The notes beneath the pieces were generated by a model. The model was given only the letters and a program-made list of their open reading frames with translations. It had not been told where the DNA came from and ran no database searches. A stretch of DNA of 64,000 bases, taken from assembly GCA_016795505.1 (NCBI GenBank), contig JAEUHH010000067.1:39797-103796 (forward strand), written 5' to 3'. Below are positions 32,742 to 42,130 of this stretch, one piece after another. The translations under genes were made by a program, and so were the position numbers. The stretch's first letter is position 1; each line of letters opens with the position of its first letter. Origin of the DNA: Verrucomicrobiales bacterium (lineage in GTDB: Bacteria > Verrucomicrobiota > Verrucomicrobiia > Verrucomicrobiales > DEV007).

Positions 32742-33998
32742 TCAGGCCATCTCCAGGCCCCGCATCGGGCCGGTGCCGGTGGAAAAGGTGTCGGTCTCGA
32801 TGCCGAGGCGCTGCAGGAGGGAGACGAAGAGATTGGTCAACGGGTAGTTGTTTTTGGCGTCAAAGGCGAGGTGTTGGCCATGCCGGAAGCCGCCGCCGGC
32901 GAGCAGGGTGGGCAGGTTCACGTTGCTGTGGGAATTGGCGCTGCCCATGCAGGTGCCGTAGAGCACCATGGTCTGATCGAGGAGGTTCGCGTCCCCCTCG
33001 CGGGCAGCGGCGAGTTGGTCGAGGAAGCTGCCGAGGGCGCCGAACTGGCCCTCCTCGTGGGCCTTGAGTTCGGCCAGCGTCTCGGGCCGGTTTCCGTGGT
33101 GGGTGATGTTGTGAATGACGGTGGTGTCGATGAAGAGGGTGACGAGGCGGGTGGAGTCTGTCTCGAGGGCGAGTTTGATGACATCGAGCATCAGGGCGGT
33201 GCGGCGCACGAACTCCATGGGATCCTCGACATCCTCAGGCGCGCGGGCCGAGACGACGGGCTTGGGGCGATGTTCCCAGGCTTCGGCGGCATGGAGGCGC
33301 TGCTCCAGTTCGCGGACGGAGGTGAAATACTGGTCGAGCCGCTGCCGGTCGCCGGTCGAGAGGTCGCGCTGGAGCCGCTGGCTCTGTCCGCCGACGAAAT
33401 CCAGCAGGCTGCGACCCTGTCGCAAGGCCTCGACATTGGCGGCGGTCTCCTCGGGACGGCCTTGGACGAAGAGTTTCTCGAAGAGCTTTCGCGGGCTCAG
33501 GTCGGGTGGGATCGGCGCGCCGCTGCGGGTGTAGCTGAGGGTTTTCCCACCCTCGTTGGTCATCGCGAGGGTCAGCGACGGAAAGCGGGTCTCCCCGCCG
33601 ACGTGCTCGGCGGCGAGTTGGTCGAGGGAGACGCCGTTGCGGAAGCCTCCTCGCTCGGGATGCGGCGTGCCGGTGAGAAAGGTCTTCTCCGCGGCATGGC
33701 CGCCGGTCATGTCGGGATGGCTCACGCCGGAGAAGACGGTCATCCGATTCCGATGGGTGGCCAGCTTCTCCAGGTAGGGCGTGAGGGCGTAGTCGGTGCC
33801 GGAGGCCTCGGGGAAAAAGTATTGCGGCAGGATCCCCATGTTTGTCTGGATGGCGACCAGCCTGCGGGGGGATGCCGGAGCTGCCGAAGCGGCGGCCCGG
33901 ACGGAGACGGGGATCATCGCGTCGAGCAGGGGCAATCCGACGGTGGCGCCGGCGGCGCGCAGGAGGGTGCGACGGGACAGGACAGGGCGGCGGGTCAT
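32742..33998 (-). CDS. DUF1552-family exported protein
   Basis: The 418-residue protein has a twin-arginine signal (LSRRTLLRAAGATVGLPLLD) and the family's hallmarks: RRLVAIQTNMGILPQYFFPE, VFSGVSHPDMTGGHAAEKTF, SLDQLAAEHVGG and, near the end, VLYGTCMGSANSHSNVNLPT. The fold is related to DUF1501 and alkaline phosphatases. It is known to pair with DUF1592/DUF1588 cytochromes, and the partner gene is two genes away (34611). The pair is thought to form a periplasmic system, but its substrate is unknown. The upstream HMA-like gene ends 22 bases before its start, so transcription should run through all three. Confidence 0.93.
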   Translation of the reverse strand: MTRRPVLSRRTLLRAAGATVGLPLLDAMIPVSVRAAASAAPASPRRLVAIQTNMGILPQYFFPEASGTDYALTPYLEKLATHRNRMTVFSGVSHPDMTGGHAAEKTFLTGTPHPERGGFRNGVSLDQLAAEHVGGETRFPSLTLAMTNEGGKTLSYTRSGAPIPPDLSPRKLFEKLFVQGRPEETAANVEALRQGRSLLDFVGGQSQRLQRDLSTGDRQRLDQYFTSVRELEQRLHAAEAWEHRPKPVVSARAPEDVEDPMEFVRRTALMLDVIKLALETDSTRLVTLFIDTTVIHNITHHGNRPETLAELKAHEEGQFGALGSFLDQLAAAREGDANLLDQTMVLYGTCMGSANSHSNVNLPTLLAGGGFRHGQHLAFDAKNNYPLTNLFVSLLQRLGIETDTFSTGTGPMRGLEMA

Positions 33999-34020
33999 GG
34001 GCGGGAGGTGGGCGAATGGC

Positions 34021-34602
34021 TTAGTTGGCGGGAGATTCGACGCGGGCCTTCTTCAAAGCCTCTTCGAGAGCGGGACGGGCGGTCTTTTTGGGATCGAACC
34101 AGACGGTGAGGAGACCGGTCTCGGAACTGACGGAGGCGCGTACCACGCCCTCGAGCCTGGCCACGGCGAGGTAGACGCCGTATCGGCAGCCTTTGCAATC
34201 GAGCAATCCCACCGGGATCGACTCGGTGGCGAGGTCGGCATTCGGCACCGGGGAGCGAGGGGTGAGGGTGAAGGTCCGCACCGAGGCCTGGCCGAGACGC
34301 TTGTCGAGCTCCTCCAGGATCTTTTCCGGGGCGACCGGCTGGCCCGGCTTGGCTCCGCTCACGAGCTGTTCGGGGTCAAAGCGCAGCGTGACCTCTGCGG
34401 CGGCGAGGTCCAGCCCAACAAGAACGATTCCGGGAAGGGTCGCGAGGGCCTGGCGAAAATCCTCCTCCCGCTCGGGATGGCTGAAGCCGACGACGCGGTA
34501 GGTTTCGGTCTGCTCGGCCGCGGACGGGATGCCGAAACTGGTCAGCCAGAGGGCGGCAAGGGCGAAGCCGGCTGGGAAACGGATGCGGAAGGAAGGAGTC
34601 AT
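34021..34602 (-). CDS. Exported protein with heavy-metal-associated-like repeats
   Basis: The 193-residue protein has a signal peptide (AGFALAALWLTSFGIPSAAE). The C-terminal 75 residues fit an HMA-type ferredoxin fold: a metal-loop-like PVGLLDCKGCRYGVYLAV with CxxC, then LEGVVRASVSSETGLLTVWF. The N-terminal half (VVGFSHPEREEDFRQALA, then LVGLDLAAAEVTLRFDPE) has a similar strand-helix-strand pattern but lacks the cysteines, so it may be a second, degenerate copy. It sits between the DUF1592 cytochrome and the DUF1552 gene in one operon (8 and 22 bases). That suggests metal delivery or sensing for the system, which is an inference. Confidence 0.8.
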   Translation of the reverse strand: MTPSFRIRFPAGFALAALWLTSFGIPSAAEQTETYRVVGFSHPEREEDFRQALATLPGIVLVGLDLAAAEVTLRFDPEQLVSGAKPGQPVAPEKILEELDKRLGQASVRTFTLTPRSPVPNADLATESIPVGLLDCKGCRYGVYLAVARLEGVVRASVSSETGLLTVWFDPKKTARPALEEALKKARVESPAN

Positions 34603-34610
34603 GGCCGGTA

Positions 34611-37280
34611 TCAGCGGGTCAGGAACAGGTCGCTCTGCACCACCTCGTGGATGAGGGTCCGGATGCCGCCTCCCCGGGCTTCGGCCCGCTCGACGATGTC
34701 GCGCAAGGCGGCGCGGTCAGCAAAGGAGAGGTCGCGGCCGGTGGCGTAGATGGTGAACTGCCGGGCGAGGTTGGCGAGGAGCCGCTGTGGCTCCGCGGAG
34801 AGGTGATCTTGAAATTCCGCGATGCCGACAAAGGTGCGTCCGTCAGGCAACTGCCCGCTGGCATCGACCGGCGGGCCGAGCTTGAAGCTGATGCCGATCT
34901 TCGGATCGATGCTGCCGCGGGGTGCGGGATCGCCTTTTTCCAAGGCCCGGTAACGGTCCCGCTGACCGCCGATCACGTCGAAGCTCTCCAGGGCAAAGCC
35001 GGGGGGATCGATCTTGGCATGGCAGCCGGCGCAGGCGGCGTCGGCGCGGTGCTTGTCGAGGAGTTCGCGGATGGTGGTGGTGCCCTGCACGTCGGGTTCG
35101 ACGGCGGGGACGTTGGGCGGCGGCGGCTCCGGCTTTTGTCCGAGCAGCCGCTCCATCACGAAGGCCCCGCGCGGCACCGGTGAGGTGGTGGTGCCGTTGG
35201 CGGTGATCTTGAGCAGGGCGGCCTGGGTCAGGAAGCCACCGCGGGGCGAACCGGGGGGCAGGTCGACCCGGCGGATGGCCGGACCGCTGACTCCGGGAAT
35301 GCCGTAGTGGACGGCGAGCTTTTCATTGAGCATCGCGAAGTCTGACTTCACCAGGTAGGCGGCGCCGAGATCCCGCTCGATCAGTTCGCGGAAGTAGGCC
35401 CGGGTCTCGGCGACCATGGAGTCCTGCAGGTAGGGGCTGAACTCGGGGTAGAGCTTTTTGTCAGGATCGTTCGCCGCGATGGCGCGCAGTTTGAGCCATT
35501 GCCCGAGGAAATCCTCGATGAAACGCTGCGCCTTCGGGTCCTTGAGGAGCCGCTCGACCTGGGCGCGGCGAACCGTGGGATCCCGCAGGCGGTCTTCTGC
35601 GGCGAGTGCCGTCAGTTCCCCGTCAGGCATCGAATTCCACAGGAAGTAGGACAGCCGCGCCGCCACGCCCGAACCATCGAGCGATCCGGCCGGCTCCACA
35701 TGATAGAGGAAGTCCGGAGAGCAGAGCGCGGCCCGGCAGGCGTAGCGCATCGCCGCCTCGAAGCTGTCGCCGGCTTCGAGCCGGCTTTTTGCCAAAGCGA
35801 CGTATTCCTCGACCACTCCGGCCGCGACCGGCCGCCGGAAGGCGCGGGGCAGGAAGGTGCCGAGCAACTGCCGCAGATCGGCATCGGGCGCTGCGCTGTG
35901 GACGGTCCAGATCCCGACGAGGGGCTCCGGTTTGTTATCGGTGCTGACGATCTCTTGTTTGAGGGGGCGGCGGCGGGGTGGCGTCACGCCCGGCTGATCG
36001 GCGGGGCGGAACTCGCGGATGGGGAGTTCCCCGAAGAGGAGGCGGTGCGAGTTCGGCGGCCAGACCACGTGGAGGGGACCCTCGATGTCGAGCCAGTCGC
36101 TGACGATGCACGGTCCGGTGAAGCCCATGGTCCGGTCGACTTGGCCCCAGGTGCCCACCCGGTAGAGCACCACCGGGGCCAGCGAGGCGGTGTTGAAGCC
36201 GATGGTCTCCTTCTGGTTCAGCCACACTTCCATCTCGTGGACCCGTGGCTCCAGGGAGGGCGCATCGTAGTAGCCGAGCACATAGCTGGGATGTTGTCCT
36301 CCCCGGCCGTTCTCGTTGAACTGAACCACGGAGAGCCGCGCCGCCTCGACTCCGCGGGCGGGGAGGATCTTTCCCTTTTCCCACCACAGGCTCCACAGAG
36401 AGGCCCGGACTCGGTAGCGGCCGGGATAGAGGGCTGCGAATTTGCGGAAATAGGCGTTCCAGGACTCGTCCTCGTGGCGAAAAACGCCCACGCTGCTGCC
36501 CCGCTTGAAGATCCCGAGCTGCTCATGGGCGCCCTGATTGATGTGGGCATGTTTTCCGGCCGGGGGAAAGACGGGATCGTGGGCCCGATCGCGGAGCAGC
36601 ACGGCGTCACCCTGCATCAGCATGATGTTCGGCTCGTAATTCCCGGCGAGGGAGAGGCGGACTGTCTGCCGGGTTGGCGGTTCCGGCTGGGTGGCGATGG
36701 CGAGGTCGAGGGTGCGGTCCGCCGCCTCCACGTAGCGGGCCAGGTTGACGTGGGAAATGTCGAGGGCGTCGCTGTTTTTGTCGAAGCCATGGGCGCTGCC
36801 GTCGGCGGGCAGCCCGTTCTGGACGGCGAGGCCGGGCAGGTCGAAGAGGTCGCGGACGGTATTCTCGTACTCGGCCCGGGTGAGCCGCCGCAAGCCGGTG
36901 CGGTTGGCGGCATCGAGCCGGGCCGCCTCGGCGGCGGTGAGGTCCCGGGCCAGGGCGGCGAGAAACGGCGCCGTCTCGGCCGGGTCGGGCCGATTCTTCG
37001 ATTTGGGCGGCGGCATTTCACCCGACTCGACGCGGTCGTGGATTTTGAGCCAACGCGTAAAGCCGTCAGGGGTGGCGGGATCGGGCCAGCCCGCGGTGAG
37101 ATCCAGGCCGCCCTTTTTCGTGGTGTCGTCGTGGCATTCGAAGCAATGCCGATCCAGAAAGCTGGCGAGCGGCTCTGGAGCCGCCGGGATCGGCACGGGG
37201 AGGCCAAACAGCAGCATCAGCATCAGCATCAGCACGATGGAACCTGGGGCCGACCGGGCGTATTTCCTTCGATTGCTCAT
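34611..37280 (-). CDS. DUF1592-type planctomycete cytochrome c protein (DUF1587/1595/1592/1588/1585)
   Basis: The 889-residue protein starts with a signal peptide (IVLMLMLMLLFGLPVPIP). It has a cytochrome-type site FLDRHCFECHDDTTKKGG, the DUF1587 motif LRRLTRAEYENTVRDLFDLP, a carbohydrate-binding-like middle, the DUF1592 segment ARLSYFLWNSMPDGELTALA with FIEDFLGQWLKL, DUF1588 with ADAACAGCHAKIDPPGFALE (second CxxCH) and DUF1585 at the end (LPDGRTFVGIAEFQDHL). All modules are in the order expected. In PVC bacteria this protein pairs with DUF1552, as here. It should be periplasmic and haem-bearing. The substrate is unknown, though roles in polysaccharide turnover are often suggested. Confidence 0.94.
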   Translation of the reverse strand: MSNRRKYARSAPGSIVLMLMLMLLFGLPVPIPAAPEPLASFLDRHCFECHDDTTKKGGLDLTAGWPDPATPDGFTRWLKIHDRVESGEMPPPKSKNRPDPAETAPFLAALARDLTAAEAARLDAANRTGLRRLTRAEYENTVRDLFDLPGLAVQNGLPADGSAHGFDKNSDALDISHVNLARYVEAADRTLDLAIATQPEPPTRQTVRLSLAGNYEPNIMLMQGDAVLLRDRAHDPVFPPAGKHAHINQGAHEQLGIFKRGSSVGVFRHEDESWNAYFRKFAALYPGRYRVRASLWSLWWEKGKILPARGVEAARLSVVQFNENGRGGQHPSYVLGYYDAPSLEPRVHEMEVWLNQKETIGFNTASLAPVVLYRVGTWGQVDRTMGFTGPCIVSDWLDIEGPLHVVWPPNSHRLLFGELPIREFRPADQPGVTPPRRRPLKQEIVSTDNKPEPLVGIWTVHSAAPDADLRQLLGTFLPRAFRRPVAAGVVEEYVALAKSRLEAGDSFEAAMRYACRAALCSPDFLYHVEPAGSLDGSGVAARLSYFLWNSMPDGELTALAAEDRLRDPTVRRAQVERLLKDPKAQRFIEDFLGQWLKLRAIAANDPDKKLYPEFSPYLQDSMVAETRAYFRELIERDLGAAYLVKSDFAMLNEKLAVHYGIPGVSGPAIRRVDLPPGSPRGGFLTQAALLKITANGTTTSPVPRGAFVMERLLGQKPEPPPPNVPAVEPDVQGTTTIRELLDKHRADAACAGCHAKIDPPGFALESFDVIGGQRDRYRALEKGDPAPRGSIDPKIGISFKLGPPVDASGQLPDGRTFVGIAEFQDHLSAEPQRLLANLARQFTIYATGRDLSFADRAALRDIVERAEARGGGIRTLIHEVVQSDLFLTR

Positions 37281-37469
37281 GAAATTAGTTATTTCAAAAA
37301 ATGGCCAGGCCCAAGGGACATCCGGAAATCTGGACGCGTGAGGCGATCGTTGAGCCGCCCGGGCAAAAGATTATCACATTGGCTTGGGGATCGGGAACAT
37401 CGAACTGACTTTCCGCCTTGGTGGAGTCGAAGCAGACCGTTCGCACCCCGAGTGGGCGTGGCCTTCTCC

Positions 37470-38834
37470 TCATTCGAGAATTTCATCCAGCACACGACCG
37501 TCGATCTCGGGGAAAGCGAGCCCCATCAGTTTTGCCAGGGTGGGGGCGACATCGAGGTTGCGGACACGGTCGAGGACCACGCCTGGTTTGATGCCGGCGC
37601 CGCTGGCGATGAAGATGCCGTCCAGTTCGGGGTCGGAATTCAGGTAGCCGTGGGTACCGGCGTAGTTTTCGGCAGGCAGGACGGCTTTGTCGCCGTGCAT
37701 CTCCTTGCGAAAGGCGTAGCCATCGGCGGCATAGAGGATGAGATCGCCCATGCCGGGGTTCTCCGCCGGCACGGGCATGCCCAGAGAATGGCCCTCGGTG
37801 CCGTCGATGACTTTTGCGATGCCCTCGGTGGCGGACAGTTTCTCTCTCAGGAGGGGGAGCAACTCGTCCCGTCTGGCGGGGTCATTGACGTAAACAAACG
37901 CCATGCCGCCCTGAGCCATGACATAGGCATCGCACGAGGCCACCGTGGGCCCGAGCGCCCGGACCAGCCCGGCTTCTTTGAGCACGACATTCGGCTGGAC
38001 GAACTTCGTCACCTTTTTGAATCCGTGATCCGTCGCCACGACGATGGTGGTTTTTTCCTTCAAACCTGCGCGATCGACGGCGGCCAGCACATCGCCGACG
38101 AGGCGGTCGGCCAACTCCAGCGCGGTGAAACCCGGACCGCTCCGAGGACCATACATGTGGTGGATGTAGTCGGTATTTAGAGTGTGGTAGAGGAGCAGGT
38201 TTGGCTGGTGGGTTTCGATCAGGTGAATCGCCGCACGCGTCCACATGGCGTCGAGAAAGGCGACGCCCTTGCGGTTCGGCCCCATCTGCATCCAGCCGAT
38301 TTCCTCCTCGGTGGCCTTGCCGGCGGCGATCATTTCCCGCACGACGGGATCTTCAAGCTTCGGCAGTTCGGCAAAGCTCCAGTTGATCGTCTCGGCATCG
38401 GTCACTGCGACCCAGTCGGATTCTGCCGTGGTCAGGCCGGCGGCATGGGCCAGGTCGTAGAGGGTGGGGGAGAAGACCAGGCGGTCTTTGTGCGCCCATT
38501 GCTCGATCGTCGGCGGCTTGCCGCCTCCGGGCCGGACGAGCAGGCCGTTGTAGAGCACGCCATGCTTCCTCGGCTCGACACCGGTGACCAGGGTGGTGTG
38601 GTTGATCCAGGTGATCGACGGATTGCTGACCGTCATCGCCTTGGCCGAGGCACCGGCATCGGCCAGGCGGCGCAGATTGGGCACCTGCAGGGTGGGATCG
38701 TTCCAGAGATAGGCCGGAAAGCCGTCGATGCTGATCAGGATGACATGGCGGTCGCGGTTCGGAGCGGCCTGGGCTCCGGGCGGGACGAGAAAGTGGCCGA
38801 AAAGGGCCAGAGCGATGACAATCAGGCGTTTCAT
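37470..38834 (-). CDS. Exported alkaline-phosphatase-superfamily phosphodiesterase (nucleotide pyrophosphatase type)
   Basis: The ATG at 38834 gives 454 residues with a signal peptide (LIVIALALFGHFLVPPGAQA). Metal and catalytic motifs follow the NPP pattern: LISIDGFPAYL (Asp), the nucleophile Thr in WINHTTLVTGVEPRKHG, the Asp/His in YHTLNTDYIHHMYGP, VVATDHGFKKV and the last His in ENYAGTHGYLNS. It hydrolyses phosphodiester or phosphonate bonds in the periplasm. The substrate class cannot be set from sequence alone. Its start is 139 bases after the rplS stop, with a hairpin between them, so the two are probably not cotranscribed. Confidence 0.9.
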   Translation of the reverse strand: MKRLIVIALALFGHFLVPPGAQAAPNRDRHVILISIDGFPAYLWNDPTLQVPNLRRLADAGASAKAMTVSNPSITWINHTTLVTGVEPRKHGVLYNGLLVRPGGGKPPTIEQWAHKDRLVFSPTLYDLAHAAGLTTAESDWVAVTDAETINWSFAELPKLEDPVVREMIAAGKATEEEIGWMQMGPNRKGVAFLDAMWTRAAIHLIETHQPNLLLYHTLNTDYIHHMYGPRSGPGFTALELADRLVGDVLAAVDRAGLKEKTTIVVATDHGFKKVTKFVQPNVVLKEAGLVRALGPTVASCDAYVMAQGGMAFVYVNDPARRDELLPLLREKLSATEGIAKVIDGTEGHSLGMPVPAENPGMGDLILYAADGYAFRKEMHGDKAVLPAENYAGTHGYLNSDPELDGIFIASGAGIKPGVVLDRVRNLDVAPTLAKLMGLAFPEIDGRVLDEILE

Positions 38835-38917
38835 GGCCGCTACGGTGCCATCAATCCGTCCGACGCGAGGCTCCTGATCGCGCCAGCGCAAACCGCTTGC
38901 CGCCGCCTGAAACGCAA

Positions 38918-38949
38918 ACGGCGGGCGAGAGCCACGCTCCGCCCGCCGT
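38918..38949 (-). terminator. Hairpin after rplS, probable intrinsic terminator
   Basis: ACGGCGGGCG (38918-38927) and CGCCCGCCGT (38940-38949) are perfect 10-base arms around a 12-base loop. On the minus strand the stem is followed by TTTGCGTTTC, a broken T-run, which makes it a fair but not strong terminator for rplS. Confidence 0.6.
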
Positions 38950-38973
38950 CGCGAGAAAAAACGGAAAAATCGC

Positions 38974-39333
38974 TCAGGAAGCGGCACTGGTGCTCAATTC
39001 CTTGACCAGCACGGCCTGCTTGCCGACGCGGTTGCGGAGGTAGTTGAGCTTGGAGCGGCGGACGCGGCCGCGCTTGACCACCTCGATCTTGGCGATCTTG
39101 GGGGAGTGGACCTGGAAGGCTCGCTCGACGCCCTCGCCGTTGGAGAGCTTGCGGACCGTGAAGGCTTGGTTCAGCAGCGTTCCGCGGCGGGCGATCACGA
39201 TACCCTTGAAGATCTGAATACGCTCCTTGCCGCCTTCGATGACTCGGGTATGAACATTGACGGTGTCGCCGGGGCGGAATTCCGGGACATCCTGCTTCAT
39301 CTGTTCGCGTTCGATCTTTTCAATCACATTCAT
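38974..39333 (-). CDS. rplS: 50S ribosomal protein L19
   Basis: The ATG at 39333 gives 119 residues beginning [19 protein letters not shown], then [39 protein letters not shown] and [18 protein letters not shown]. This is a complete L19. It stabilises the 30S-50S interface. The usual trmD and rpsP neighbours are absent; the gene stands alone between a phosphodiesterase gene and tRNA-Asp. Confidence 0.97.
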   Translation of the reverse strand: MNVIEKIEREQMKQDVPEFRPGDTVNVHTRVIEGGKERIQIFKGIVIARRGTLLNQAFTVRKLSNGEGVERAFQVHSPKIAKIEVVKRGRVRRSKLNYLRNRVGKQAVLVKELSTSAAS

Positions 39334-39526
39334 GGCCACAAGAAACGTGTGCGGGTGGATACTGGAAAAATACAAAAAGCCCGCGGGTCGGCGGGCCGAA
39401 ACAAATACCCGGCTTCAACGGGAACGCAAAGAAATTCGAAACATTTTTGTTGCGGCTCCGCGGACCCAAGGCATAGTTGGCGCTCCATTCGGGACGGCCT
39501 AGCGGCCAAATCCGACTGGTGGCGAC

Positions 39527-39603
39527 GGAGCGGTAGTTCAGTCGGTTAGAACGCCGGCCTGTCACGCCGGAGGTCGCGGGTTCGAGTCCCGTCCGCTCCG
39601 CCA
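39527..39603 (+). tRNA. tRNA-Asp (GTC)
   Basis: A full cloverleaf can be drawn. The acceptor GGAGCGG pairs with CCGCTCC, the anticodon stem is GCCGG on the 3' side, and the anticodon loop CTGTCAC places GTC at 39561-39563. The T arm is CGGGTTCGAGTCCCG and the 3' CCA is encoded. Confidence 0.97.
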
Positions 39604-39806
39604 TCGCCCATCGCCCATCCCCGATCCTAGCGTTCTTGGGTCGGTTACCTTTCCCCGGAGACGGTCGTGGCGTCTCTCGAAGACACACCCTTGGCGGGAA
39701 ATCTTGATGTCGCGACTTTCGCGCCGATCCAAGAGAGCGTTCGGGCCATTCCCGTAGTTGCTCAATATCCAAGTGAAGGCGGCTCAGGCAGCCTGAACCC
39801 CGGGAA

Positions 39807-42095
39807 TCACGTGCCCACTCCGCGGGCTCGGTCGAACTGGCGCTTCACGTAGCCGGCCGCCTTGTCGATGAGCCACGCTCCCAACTGGTAGCTTTGACCT
39901 CCGGTGAAATCGGCGTATCCCCACTCGCCCTCCCTGAGATTGAGCAGGCGACCGCCCGATGCCGACTGGATCCGTGCATGGGCGACCAGTCGCGGGCTGA
40001 CCAACTCCTGATTGGCGAGCGCCTCGTCCTCGGGATCCTGCGCCAGGACATTGCTGCCGTCGCCCGATGCGTAGCGCTGCAGGGCGAGGCCGCGCTCGCG
40101 GTCGCTCTGCATGGTGGCCTGCTGGCGCAATACGAGCGGGCCGCCTGATGTGGCCCCGAGGGCGAGATGCGGCACAGCCGTCGAGGCTCGCTCCTCGACG
40201 CGAGTCAGGCTGGCCTCGATCGTGCCCGGGTGCCCGCGCAGGACGAGTTTCAAGCCGTCGCTTTTTCTGCGCCTGAGGGCATCGATGTCGTCCTCGGCCA
40301 CGGACAGCAGCACATCGGGCTCTTCATCCGGCACGATCGTCACGACGGTTTCACCCGGTTGCAGATAACGGCCCGGCAATTGGTCGATCCGGGTGGCGTG
40401 GACGATGCCGGCCCGTTTGGCTTTGAACTCCAGCGTGCCGAGGTGCTCCCGCATCGTCTCGAGCCGCTTGGAAAGGCTCTTCACGTTTTCCAATTCTGAT
40501 TGGTAAGAGGCGATGTGGCCACTTTCGAGCCAGCTTCGGGACTTGATCTCCGAGCGGCGGATGTCCTGCTCGAGCTGTTTGAGTTCGGCGGCCTTCATCC
40601 GGTTCTCCAGACGCACGAGCACCTGCCCCTCCTCGACGCGGTCGCCATTCTGGCACAGGATTTCGCTGACAAAGCCCGGACACTCCACGCGCATCACCAC
40701 CTTGTCGGGATGGTGAATGACGGCCGCGATTTTCGGCGACGGGCTCACGGGAATGACCAAAAAAGGCAGCACGATCACCGCCGTCGCGATCCCGATGCGG
40801 AGAAAAGCGGACCGGGGTTTCAGCACGCCGCGTGAACTTTTCAGAAAGGTCCGGAATTTCTTGAGCGTGGCAAAGAGCGATCCCACGAGCGTGATGAACA
40901 CGATCACGATGCCGGCCCCCTTGAACAAGGAGCTGGCCATCGACATGATGCCCACCCAGATGATCACCTTCCATATCGCCGCCAACACTCCGTAGGTGCC
41001 GATCGCCCAGCGGCGCTCCAGAATGGTCTGCGGCAGCACCTCTTCCTTCATGCCCAGCAGGTAGCGCTTGCCGAACCAGGTATTGAACCGCTGTCCCTTC
41101 ATCGCCAGATTCGGGATCTGGATGACGTCGCTGAGGATGTAATACCCGTCGAAGCGCATCAGCGGGTTGGCATTGAACAGCACCGTCACCACCGACGCGG
41201 CGAAGATGGCGTTGTAGGCCAGAGTGTTGAGAAATCCCGGCTCGGTGCCGATCCAGACGAAGACCGACACGGCGGCGATGAACAACTCGATGTACATCCC
41301 CGCCGCCGCCACACAGATCCGCGGCCAGCGGGTGTTGAGGCGCCACGAAGCGCTCGCGTCCACATAGGTGAGCGGCGAAATAAAGGCCAGCAGCCGCACT
41401 CCCCACTCAGGGACCGGCACCTTGAATCGCTTGGCCACGATGCCGTGCCCCAACTCGTGGATGAGCTTCAGCAAGCTGAACGTGATGAGCAGGAAAAGCC
41501 AGTTCTCCGGCAGGATGGCGCCGCCGGCCGAGGAAATGAAGGCCCGCCAGTGGACGGCCATCTGAAAGGCGGCCGCCACGAGCGTGCCCACCCAGATGAG
41601 AAAGAAAAACGGCGACGCGATCCAGCCCAGCCAGCGCTCCATGAACCGGAGGAACGGGTCGGGATTGCCCAGGGGTATCTTGAGAAAGAGCACCTCCTGC
41701 ACGATCTGCTTGGGCTTCTTCTTCTCCTGCTCGGCAAAGTGCAGGTCGCGCCGGTCTCCCTGATCCACATTGTCCGACTCGAGCAACTCATGATCGAGCG
41801 CCCACCGCAGGATGGTCTGCGCCTGGGTCTCTCCCAGCGCAGTCTGGCCGGAGACGCGGGCACTTTTGCCCAGCACCTCGCGCACGGTGTGTTTGCCATC
41901 GAGGGATCGCAGAAAGTGGTACTCCGGCAGGCCCACCTGGAAGTAACGGCGCTTCGCGACATCCTCGAGGACGTAGCTGGGCCGACCGCCATGCTCATGA
42001 AAGGAAAACCGCACATCCGTGCGCAGCCGTGGCCGGCGGGACGACACCTCCGCCACCGCGTGGTCGGGCTGGGTCAGGTCCTTGCTGGTGCTCAT
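39807..42095 (-). CDS. PqqD-like / M50 site-2-protease-like / HlyD-adaptor multidomain membrane protein
   Basis: The 762-residue protein starts with a cytoplasmic winged-helix segment like PqqD (RYFQVGLPEYHFLRSLDG, then VREVLG; about residues 48-75). A polytopic membrane region follows, with zinc motif HELGH at 213-217 and the third ligand in NPLMRFDGYYI near residue 310: the M50/site-2-protease pattern. From about residue 470 there is a HlyD-type lipoyl/coiled-coil region (VECPGFVSEILCQNGDRVEE, RLENRMKAAELKQLEQDIRR). Such proteins resemble peptide-export maturation factors (YydH-like), but the substrate is unknown. It lies 35 bases downstream of the GAF-HlyD gene on the same strand. Confidence 0.88.
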   Translation of the reverse strand: MSTSKDLTQPDHAVAEVSSRRPRLRTDVRFSFHEHGGRPSYVLEDVAKRRYFQVGLPEYHFLRSLDGKHTVREVLGKSARVSGQTALGETQAQTILRWALDHELLESDNVDQGDRRDLHFAEQEKKKPKQIVQEVLFLKIPLGNPDPFLRFMERWLGWIASPFFFLIWVGTLVAAAFQMAVHWRAFISSAGGAILPENWLFLLITFSLLKLIHELGHGIVAKRFKVPVPEWGVRLLAFISPLTYVDASASWRLNTRWPRICVAAAGMYIELFIAAVSVFVWIGTEPGFLNTLAYNAIFAASVVTVLFNANPLMRFDGYYILSDVIQIPNLAMKGQRFNTWFGKRYLLGMKEEVLPQTILERRWAIGTYGVLAAIWKVIIWVGIMSMASSLFKGAGIVIVFITLVGSLFATLKKFRTFLKSSRGVLKPRSAFLRIGIATAVIVLPFLVIPVSPSPKIAAVIHHPDKVVMRVECPGFVSEILCQNGDRVEEGQVLVRLENRMKAAELKQLEQDIRRSEIKSRSWLESGHIASYQSELENVKSLSKRLETMREHLGTLEFKAKRAGIVHATRIDQLPGRYLQPGETVVTIVPDEEPDVLLSVAEDDIDALRRRKSDGLKLVLRGHPGTIEASLTRVEERASTAVPHLALGATSGGPLVLRQQATMQSDRERGLALQRYASGDGSNVLAQDPEDEALANQELVSPRLVAHARIQSASGGRLLNLREGEWGYADFTGGQSYQLGAWLIDKAAGYVKRQFDRARGVGT

Positions 42096-42130
42096 GTCGG
42101 AAAACGGTGTCGGCTCCGCGGCGGCTCAAC

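Noticed and set aside
39604..39806. A second tRNA or short gene after tRNA-Asp
   Set aside because: No cloverleaf or plausible start with a family motif was seen.
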